DNA of 7,848 nt from Chloroflexota bacterium. Its GTDB lineage: Bacteria; Chloroflexota; Dehalococcoidia; SM23-28-2; RBG-16-64-32. The stretch spans positions 1-7,848 of the forward strand of contig VBJS01000163.1 in the NCBI GenBank assembly GCA_005880055.1, in the 5' to 3' direction. This document shows positions 1-5,951 of the stretch, in pieces. The stretch's first letter is position 1; the number at the start of each line of letters is the position of its first letter. Under the pieces are notes generated by a model. The model had not been told where the DNA came from, ran no database searches, and saw nothing but the letters and a program-made list of their open reading frames with translations. Both the position numbers and the translations under genes were made by a program.

Positions 1-1
1 G

Positions 2-1876
2 ATCCCGGGCATGGCTTACCTGGTCCGGCGCCTGCTGGAGAACACATCCAACCAGGCGTGGTTCAACATGGGAGCTGCGGTCCGTGAAACCGCGCTTATT
101 GAGGACGGCAAGCGGCCGCAGATGGCCGAAGCCTCCCTCCAGCGGGAGGATGGGGTGCGCGTCCGCGATGCTAACGTCTTAGGATCACGCGGCGGAGCCG
201 AGGGCGGTGCGAGCGAGCGCGCCTTCCGGAATACGGCGCCCGCGCAGTTCTTCCATCCGGCGGTGCGCGCGGCCATGAGGGATGCTCTCGGCAGAGTACG
301 GAACGGCTTTGGCCGGAGATACCCCCTGCTCATCGGCGAGGAAGAGATCCTTGACCGCCGCCTGGCTGAGGTGGCTTATCCTGAGGCCCCATCCGAGATC
401 ATCGGCCGCGTCGCTCAGGGACGACGGGACGACGCGGAGGCAGCCGTCGCCATCGCCGGCGCGGCCTTCCCGGCCTGGCGTGACCTGCCGCCGACCGAGC
501 GTGGGATGGTCCTTCGGCGAGCCGCCGCGATCATGGAGGAGCGACGGTTTGACCTGGCGGCGATCATGGTGTTCGAGAGCGCCAAGCCCTGGCATGAGGC
601 GGACGGCGATGTCATCGAAGCGATCGATTATCTCCGCTACTACTCCGCTCAGGGGGAGCGGCTGGCCGAACGGGTGCGGCTGGCGCCTGATGTGCTCGGC
701 GAACGCAACGAGTACGTCTACCAAGGACGAGGCGTGACTGCCGTAATCTCCCCGTGGAACTTCCCCCTGGCCATTCCCTGCGGGATGACCGTGGGCGCGC
801 TGGCCGCCGGCAACTGCGCGATCCTGAAGCCCGCCGCTCAATCGCCCATCATCGCCCATGCCTTAATCTCGATTCTGCGGGAGGCGGGCGTGCCGCCGGC
901 TGTTGTGCAATACCTTCCGGGACCCGGAAGCGAAGTCGGTCAAGCGCTGGCTGAGAGCCGGGGAGTCGACAACATAGCGTTCACCGGTTCCAGCGAGGTT
1001 GGCCTGCGATTGATCGAGACCGCCGCGCGCTCCCATTCATCGGCGCCGGGCGAGACAAACGGGTCGGGAACCGTTGATCATAACGCGGCCGCACGTAAAG
1101 AGATGGTGGGCCGGCGGCCCAACGTCAAACGGGTCATCGCCGAAATGGGCGGGAAGAACGCCGTCATCATCGACGACGACGCGGACCTCGACCAGGCGAT
1201 ACACGGCGTTATCGTCTCCGCTTTCGGGTACGCCGGCCAGAAGTGCAGCGCCTGCTCGCGGCTGATTATCGCGGGTTCCGCCTACGAGCCGGCGGCGGAG
1301 CGGTTAAAAAACGCTGTTGCCAGCCTCGTGGTCGGGCCGCCCGATGACCCGGCCACCATCGTGCCTCCGGTCATCGGGGCGGATGCGCTTGAACGCATCA
1401 GGCGCTACATCGAAAGTGGCCGGCAGTCGGCGAGGCTGCTCGTGCAGGCGGATATCGGCGCCCTGGCATCCAGCGGCGGATATTATGTGGCGCCAATAGT
1501 GTTTACTGACGTTCCGTTGGACGCTCCGATCGCCTGCGAGGAGATTTTCGGACCCGTGCTGTCGGTCTTCCGGGCGCGCGATTTTGAGGAGGCGCTAGGG
1601 ATCGCTCTGTATTCCGATTTCGCCCTGACCGGCGGCGTTTTCTCGCGCAATCCGCGGCACATCCAGCAGGCACGTCAGGCCTTCCGCGTGGGGAACCTCT
1701 ACATCAACCGCAAAACCACGGGCGCTATACCGGGCCGGCAGCCCTTCGGCGGATTGCATATGAGCGGGGTTGGCGAGAAGGCCGGGGGCCCGGACTATGT
1801 GCGGCAGTTCATGGACGCCCGCACGATATCAGAGAACACGACGCGCCGGGGCTTTGCGCCCGAAGAAGGCGACTGA
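2..1876 (+). CDS. putA: Bifunctional proline dehydrogenase / L-glutamate gamma-semialdehyde dehydrogenase (PutA-type), 5'-truncated by the window edge
   Basis: Only the C-terminal part is present. The reading frame is open from base 2, and the first residues, IPGMAYLVRRLLENTSN, match the last helix of the PutA proline dehydrogenase barrel, where the two adjacent arginines bind the proline carboxylate. The ATG at 11 is therefore internal and not a start. Counting from that Met, residues ~20-125 are the linker, and the rest is an aldehyde dehydrogenase domain of the P5C dehydrogenase class. It has SPWNFP with oxyanion Asn250, cofactor Lys273, FTGSSEVG, EMGGKN with Glu378, catalytic Cys412 in GQKCSAC, and the family ending QPFGGLHMSG...ENTTRRGFAP. 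The enzyme oxidises proline to glutamate, with FAD in the missing half and NAD(P) here. Ala replaces the usual Glu two residues after Lys273 (KPAAQ). About 17 extra residues lie before VKRVIAEMGG. The gene ends 5 bases from a convergent gene. The dehydrogenase assignment is firm; the fusion rests on the short N-terminal motif. Confidence 0.9.
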   Translation: MPGMAYLVRRLLENTSNQAWFNMGAAVRETALIEDGKRPQMAEASLQREDGVRVRDANVLGSRGGAEGGASERAFRNTAPAQFFHPAVRAAMRDALGRVRNGFGRRYPLLIGEEEILDRRLAEVAYPEAPSEIIGRVAQGRRDDAEAAVAIAGAAFPAWRDLPPTERGMVLRRAAAIMEERRFDLAAIMVFESAKPWHEADGDVIEAIDYLRYYSAQGERLAERVRLAPDVLGERNEYVYQGRGVTAVISPWNFPLAIPCGMTVGALAAGNCAILKPAAQSPIIAHALISILREAGVPPAVVQYLPGPGSEVGQALAESRGVDNIAFTGSSEVGLRLIETAARSHSSAPGETNGSGTVDHNAAARKEMVGRRPNVKRVIAEMGGKNAVIIDDDADLDQAIHGVIVSAFGYAGQKCSACSRLIIAGSAYEPAAERLKNAVASLVVGPPDDPATIVPPVIGADALERIRRYIESGRQSARLLVQADIGALASSGGYYVAPIVFTDVPLDAPIACEEIFGPVLSVFRARDFEEALGIALYSDFALTGGVFSRNPRHIQQARQAFRVGNLYINRKTTGAIPGRQPFGGLHMSGVGEKAGGPDYVRQFMDARTISENTTRRGFAPEEGD

Positions 1877-1881
1877 GCAGG

Positions 1882-4311
1882 TCACTGGCAGCGGACGAAC
1901 GGGTGCCAGCAGGACGGATGCGCGGGGCCGGCCTCTACCAGCGAGGCGACGGGGCGCTCGGTGCCGTCTGACGGCCGGTTGCGGAGGACGTCGTTGAGGA
2001 CAAGCGTGCTGCTGCCGCCGCCGTCCAGCGCGATTGCGTCGCGTACTCCCATGCGACCGTCCGCCACGATCATGTACATGAAGCCGTTGGCATCCATTCC
2101 CAGTGCCGTTTGTGGATCGGCCTTGGTCGGCGGCACCTGCCAGGGGTTGCCGTCCTTGATCAGGATATCGGAGCCGGCGACCATAAAGTCCAGGTCCGGT
2201 AATGGAAGGCTGGGCGCTATGGAAATGGGGTTGGCCGCCTCCTGCTGAAGCCAGTCGGCGCTGCCGCCTCTTCCGACGAGCACGTATCCACCGGCGGGAA
2301 TCGGGATCCCGTCAACAGGACCGCAGCCGAAGGCATCCGGGACCCGAGGGCCGGTGTCGGCGGGGGTGAATAGAGCGTAGCAGCCGTCAAAACCCAGGCT
2401 CACGCGGCCGCCCCAGTAGCCGTTGAAGAGCGCCATCTGTCCATCGATAGGCGGGTCGTTGATGAAGAGAACATCGTAGGATGTTCCATCGGCGGCCTGA
2501 GCGCCGAAACGAAGCGCTGCGGCGCTGCCGGTCCATGGATGACGCGCGCGGTCGAGGGCCAGCGCCGCCTCGTTCGTGATTGTGGCGAACAAGAAGTCCC
2601 CGCCTGAGACCATCGGCCCGAGCGTCGACTGCCTCGTCGCGGCGCGATGGAAGTAGTCGGCGTTGATGGCCACGGCAGCGTCGCTTGCCCGCTCGCTTGC
2701 GCTCACCGGGCGGACGGTGCTGACCAGATCGCCGGTGGGAAGTGAACGCAGCTGCATGCTCGGGTCGTTCAGATCGATTCGAGCGACGAAAACGTTGGCC
2801 GGGCCGGGTAGAGGCTCTTCCCGATAACAAACGTCTGCTTCAGTCATCTCCCACCCTTCCGGGCAGGGCAGCGGATTGTAGGTGGCACCCGCCGGCCGCG
2901 CCAGTTGAAGGGAGGCGGTCGCCGTGCGGTCGCCGCTGTGTACGGTAACTTCGGCCGTCTGCGTCCCGCCGGGCGCGCCCTGGAAGAGTACGCGCGGCGC
3001 CGTCTCGCCGGTGTTCCACTGGTAGGAATAGCTTCCCAGGCCGCCGCTCGGCACCGCTTGCAGAACTGCGGGAGCGGTGCCGCGCCCTGAGATCGCAACG
3101 GAGACGGGCGGGTCCTGGGTGCGGAAAGACCACGTCTTCGGGACGATAGGATCCCCATCGCTGGCGGTGCCGGCAATGGACGCGCCATACGCGGTGGAAT
3201 TCTCTAGCTTGGCGGGATGCCAGGCCAGGATTGTATCGCTCTCCCACTGGAAACTGCCCGGCACGGCGGGCTCGACGTGGAAGGACGCTTCAGCCGTGGG
3301 CTTGTCCGGCGGCCTTTCGAAGGCCATTCGCAGGACGGAATCGATCGGTGCGCTTTGCCCTTCGGGCACAACCGACACGACCTTTGGCTGCGGCGAGGTG
3401 GTGAACCGCCGGGCGAAGGGCAAGCCCGCTGGATGCCCGAAATCGTCTTCGACGGCGCTGTCAATGCTCAGTGAGTACGTCGTCCCGTTCTGCCAACGCG
3501 GCAGGGGCGATATTCGCAGCACCGTCCGGCCACCGGCCTGCGTAGCTTCCGTCTTCACATCAGCTGCCGGCTCCAGGCGCAGGTGGTTCTCACGCCAGAC
3601 GATCTCCTCGTTGAAGGTGATTTCTATCTGTGTTGTGGTTGGGAGATTGGACCAGTCAGCCTGGGGCAGTTGCCGGACGTCGATTACCTTCGGGACGGTT
3701 ATTGTTTCGAAGGTCGCGGCGGCTTCCTTCAAGGAGACCTGGTAGTGGGTCTCGGCCGCGAAGAGATTAGAGCGGTGCGGGTTGAGGACGACGCGGGTCT
3801 TCGCCCAGGGCAGGTCTTGGTGCCAGGGCAGCGGTGCTAGGTGCTCAACCTTGATGTCGGATTCGTCGAGATGCACGGCCGGGCGGATGTCGAGCGACTG
3901 CAGCACTTCCTGCTCCGACAGGCTGCCCCGCACCTCCAGGACAATCTCGCCGTCCAGCAACGCCTTCCCCTCTGCCGGATCCCGCTCGACGATCGGGGCA
4001 GCGACGGAAACGGGGAACAGCGCTGGGTAGAGTACCAGGAAGAACAAAGCGGCGGCCAGAATTCCTGCTGCAAGCACGGCCGCTATCAGCCGCTGCTTAA
4101 TCGGGCGGCGCTTCTTATCCGGGCGACGAGGCGGCTCTGTCTCCCCTTTTGGCGAGGCCTTACGCTCCGCCGGATCCGGCCCGACTACCTGCGAAGCAAG
4201 CGAATTGGGAAAGAGGCCCGGATAGACGAAAACGAAAAAGAGGAGAGCGGAAAGGAAACTCGCCGCAAGCCCACCCGCAATCAGCCGCCGCCGCTTCATA
4301 GAACCGGGCAT
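1882..4311 (-). CDS. Membrane-anchored or exported phosphodiester glycosidase (NAGPA domain) protein with Ig-like repeats and a duplicated N-terminal hydrophobic segment
   Basis: The product is 809 residues. The start is ATG at 4311, with a weak GGCGGA four bases upstream; a second ATG four codons later has no such site. Hydrophobic stretches at ~10-35 and ~75-100 are copies of each other at a spacing of exactly 65 residues. Residues ~107-200, ~212-304 (ending ARRFTT) and ~306-398 (ending WSFRTQ) look like bacterial Ig-like (SbsA/Big_5) units. Residues ~400-472 resemble a PKD-like beta-sandwich. Residues ~503-790 are the NAGPA (phosphodiester glycosidase) domain: FVARIDLNDPSMQLR, AVAINADYF, GYVLVGRG, TALGMDANG, then DGGGSSTLVLN and PSDGTERPV at the end. 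Family members cleave sugar-1-phosphodiester bonds; bacterial substrates are mostly unknown, but a cell-envelope glycan is plausible. About 20 residues usually found before the DGGGSS motif are absent at 753/754. The gene is convergent with putA and divergent from the aldehyde dehydrogenase gene. Family assignment is strong, substrate unknown. Confidence 0.88.
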   Translation of the reverse strand: MPGSMKRRRLIAGGLAASFLSALLFFVFVYPGLFPNSLASQVVGPDPAERKASPKGETEPPRRPDKKRRPIKQRLIAAVLAAGILAAALFFLVLYPALFPVSVAAPIVERDPAEGKALLDGEIVLEVRGSLSEQEVLQSLDIRPAVHLDESDIKVEHLAPLPWHQDLPWAKTRVVLNPHRSNLFAAETHYQVSLKEAAATFETITVPKVIDVRQLPQADWSNLPTTTQIEITFNEEIVWRENHLRLEPAADVKTEATQAGGRTVLRISPLPRWQNGTTYSLSIDSAVEDDFGHPAGLPFARRFTTSPQPKVVSVVPEGQSAPIDSVLRMAFERPPDKPTAEASFHVEPAVPGSFQWESDTILAWHPAKLENSTAYGASIAGTASDGDPIVPKTWSFRTQDPPVSVAISGRGTAPAVLQAVPSGGLGSYSYQWNTGETAPRVLFQGAPGGTQTAEVTVHSGDRTATASLQLARPAGATYNPLPCPEGWEMTEADVCYREEPLPGPANVFVARIDLNDPSMQLRSLPTGDLVSTVRPVSASERASDAAVAINADYFHRAATRQSTLGPMVSGGDFLFATITNEAALALDRARHPWTGSAAALRFGAQAADGTSYDVLFINDPPIDGQMALFNGYWGGRVSLGFDGCYALFTPADTGPRVPDAFGCGPVDGIPIPAGGYVLVGRGGSADWLQQEAANPISIAPSLPLPDLDFMVAGSDILIKDGNPWQVPPTKADPQTALGMDANGFMYMIVADGRMGVRDAIALDGGGSSTLVLNDVLRNRPSDGTERPVASLVEAGPAHPSCWHPFVRCQ
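3946..4092 (-). repeat. N-terminal anchor repeat, copy B (codons 74-122 of the NAGPA protein)
   Basis: This is the second copy, with landmarks RLIA, LFF, YPALFP and DPAEGKA, ending at GE. It is preceded by a strongly basic stretch (KKRRPIKQR) like the one before copy A. It runs directly into the first Ig-like domain, so copy B is probably the ancestral anchor and copy A the added one. That order is an inference. Confidence 0.75.
4141..4287 (-). repeat. N-terminal anchor repeat, copy A (codons 9-57 of the NAGPA protein)
   Basis: This encodes the first hydrophobic segment and its juxtamembrane tail, with landmarks RLIA, LFF, YPGLFP and DPAERKA, ending at GE. It aligns without gaps to codons 74-122, offset 65 codons (195 bases). 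By hand count about 28 of 49 residues are identical. The DNA is clearly diverged, so the duplication is old. Confidence 0.75.
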
Positions 4312-4368
4312 ATTGTCCGCCGGACGCGTGGCCGGTGTCCAGAGCCCCGGGCCGGCTCCTGCGCTAAT

Positions 4369-4389
4369 TCACGAATCGTCTACTCGTGA
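4369..4389. promoter_or_regulatory. Possible operator: inverted repeat TCACGA-N9-TCGTGA
   Basis: Perfect 6-base arms (4369-4374 and 4384-4389) with a 9-base spacer give a 21-base dyad, about the size of a dimeric repressor site. It lies in the only divergent intergenic region of the window, 58 bases upstream of the NAGPA start and upstream of the aldehyde dehydrogenase start. The GTG codon at 4386 sits inside the right arm. Six-base arms can arise by chance, so confidence is low. Confidence 0.25.
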
Positions 4390-4394
4390 CAGAG

Positions 4395-4425
4395 TTCAAC
4401 CGTATCCGTTCGGGCGCGTTATCAT
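4395..4425 (+). promoter_or_regulatory. Possible sigma-70-like promoter for the aldehyde dehydrogenase-glgE unit
   Basis: TATCAT at 4420-4425 matches five of six bases of the -10 consensus, in an otherwise GC-rich sequence. TTCAAC at 4395-4400 is a four-of-six -35 candidate, but the 19-base spacer is long. Transcription would begin near 4432, which would exclude the GTG at 4386 as a start and favour the TTG at 4464. Read by eye only. Confidence 0.22.
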
Positions 4426-4445
4426 ATTTCAGGAGACGAGTTATC

Positions 4446-4451
4446 AGAAGG
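4446..4451 (+). promoter_or_regulatory. Candidate ribosome binding site AGAAGG for the TTG start at 4464
   Basis: AGAAGG lies 12 bases upstream of TTG 4464, slightly far but usable. A better-looking AGGAGA at 4431-4436 is 27 bases away, too far for this start. The alternative GTG at 4386 has no Shine-Dalgarno-like sequence before it. This site helps decide the start. Confidence 0.35.
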
Positions 4452-4463
4452 TCCGTCGTTAGT

Positions 4464-5951
4464 TTGGCCGAAAAGAACTTCATCCACGGTCGCTGGGCCG
4501 ATCCGAGGTCCGAGCGGTACCTGGAGCGAGAGAACCCAGCGACCGGGGAGACGATCACCCGCTTTCCAGACTCAGGGCCCCAGGATGTGGCAGATGCCGT
4601 GCACGCCGCAGCAGCCGCATTTGAAGCATGGCGGTTCACGCCCGCGCCCAGGCGGGCCGAGATTCTCTTCCGCGCCGCCGAGCTCATGCAGGCGCGCAAG
4701 GAGAAACTGGCCCGAGACGTGACCCTGGAGATGGGCAAAGTGCTGCCGGAAGCGCGGGGCGATGTTCAGGAAGCGATCGACATGACGTACTTCCTTGCCG
4801 GGGAGGGTCGCCGTCAAGCCGGGCAGGCGATACCCTCGGAGCTGCCGGACAAGATCTGCTTCTCTGTGCGGCAGCCGCACGGCGTCGTCGCCGCCGTTAC
4901 CCCGTGGAACTTCCCCATGGCGATACCGTGCTGGAAGCTGATGCCTGCGCTTGTCCTGGGAAATACAGTTGTCTTTAAGCCCTCGCCTTATTCGCCGCTA
5001 AGCGCCGCTAACCTCGTGGGCATACTAGAGGAGGCCGGATTACCGGCCGGAGTCGTGAACCTCGTGTTCGGCGGCGACCAGACAGGAGCCGCGCTGGTGG
5101 AGGAACGCAGGGTGGCGATGGTGTCGTTTACGGGCTCGCTGGAGGTGGGACGGGAAATCGCTGCTTACTGCGCGCGTTACAGCAAGAGAGTGCACCTGGA
5201 GTTGGGCGGCAAGAACGCGATCATCGTGCTTGACGATGCCGATATGGACCTGGCGCTGGACGCCGCTGTCTGGAGCGCCTTCGGCACCAGCGGCCAGCGC
5301 TGCACGGCTGCAAGCAGGATGATCCTGGAGGAGCGCATTGCTCCTGCCTTCACCGATCAACTCATCACCCGGGCCAGGGCGTTGCGGCTGGGCAACGGGA
5401 TGGATGCCGACGCTGAGGTTGGCCCGCTGGTCAGCCAGGCGCAGCTCGACAAGGTGGAGCGCTACATGGAGATCGCCCGTGACGAAGGCGCAACAATAGC
5501 ATGTGGCGGGGCGCGGGCAGCAGGCGATGGCCTTGACGGGGGCTACTTTTTTCAGCCGACAGTGCTTGCGGATGTCGAGCCGGGTATGCGTGTCGCCCAG
5601 GAGGAGATATTCGGCCCGGTGACCAGCGTCATAACCTGTTCCGGGGTGGAACGGGCGCTGGAGATCAACAACGGTGTTCAGTTCGGTTTGGTTTCTGCCA
5701 TCTTCACCCGCGACATGAGCAAAGCATTGCGAGCCATAGAGCGGCTGGATACGGGCATCGTGTACCTGAATGCGGGGACCATCGGCGCTGAGGTCCAGTT
5801 GCCCTTCGGTGGCACCCGAGCCACCGGCAACGGTCACCGCGAGGCCGGGCAGGCGGCCCTCGATTCATACAGCGAGTGGAAGAGCGTGTACATCGATTAT
5901 TCAGGCCGTCTGCAGAAGGCGCAGATCGACCGCTCGGGCGGGGCCAATTGA
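4464..5951 (+). CDS. Aldehyde dehydrogenase family protein (ALDH superfamily, substrate not assigned)
   Basis: This is a complete soluble NAD(P)-dependent aldehyde dehydrogenase. From the TTG at 4464 it has 495 residues, the normal family length, and begins (M)AEKNFIHGRW, where homologues usually begin. The longer GTG 4386 reading adds 26 arginine-rich residues unlike the family and lacks a ribosome binding site. Visible motifs are TPWNFPM with oxyanion Asn149, cofactor Lys172 in FKPSPYSP, FTGSLEVG, LELGGKN with Glu246, catalytic Cys280 in GQRCTAA and EEIFGPV. The usual NAD-selecting Glu after Lys172 is replaced by Pro, so NADP use is possible. The ending, GAEVQLPFGG, TGNGHREAG, then EWKSVYIDYSG, differs from ordinary GabD enzymes and recalls ALDH7-like semialdehyde dehydrogenases. 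Candidate substrates are an amino-acid-derived or ketoglutarate semialdehyde, unproven. Its stop overlaps the probable glgE start. Confidence 0.88.
   Translation: MAEKNFIHGRWADPRSERYLERENPATGETITRFPDSGPQDVADAVHAAAAAFEAWRFTPAPRRAEILFRAAELMQARKEKLARDVTLEMGKVLPEARGDVQEAIDMTYFLAGEGRRQAGQAIPSELPDKICFSVRQPHGVVAAVTPWNFPMAIPCWKLMPALVLGNTVVFKPSPYSPLSAANLVGILEEAGLPAGVVNLVFGGDQTGAALVEERRVAMVSFTGSLEVGREIAAYCARYSKRVHLELGGKNAIIVLDDADMDLALDAAVWSAFGTSGQRCTAASRMILEERIAPAFTDQLITRARALRLGNGMDADAEVGPLVSQAQLDKVERYMEIARDEGATIACGGARAAGDGLDGGYFFQPTVLADVEPGMRVAQEEIFGPVTSVITCSGVERALEINNGVQFGLVSAIFTRDMSKALRAIERLDTGIVYLNAGTIGAEVQLPFGGTRATGNGHREAGQAALDSYSEWKSVYIDYSGRLQKAQIDRSGGAN

Noticed and set aside
1..4. GATC at the very first bases, suggesting a Sau3AI cloning end
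   Set aside because: A four-base match is weak, and the other end of the window shows no such site.
185..859. Minus-strand open frame of 224 codons
   Set aside because: It is antisense to the well-conserved PutA region, with no recognisable domain.
1885..1909. CTGGCA-N13-TGCCAG hairpin just after the putA stop, as a terminator
   Set aside because: The stem is only 6 bases with a 13-base loop and no T-tract, and it lies in the coding end of the convergent gene. I see no convincing terminator between the two genes.
3077..3745. Plus-strand open frame of 222 codons opposite the NAGPA gene
   Set aside because: The minus strand here encodes clear Ig-like domains; the plus translation shows no family signature.
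4342..4358. GAGCC-N7-GGCTC inverted repeat in the intergenic region
   Set aside because: Short GC-rich arms are expected by chance at this base composition.
4386..4463. GTG 4386 as the aldehyde dehydrogenase start
   Set aside because: It adds 26 arginine-rich residues without family similarity, has no ribosome binding site and overlaps the dyad. It remains formally possible because the frame is open.
5040..5837. Minus-strand open frame of 265 codons
   Set aside because: It lies fully inside the intact aldehyde dehydrogenase gene and has no recognisable motif; it is a GC-rich shadow frame.
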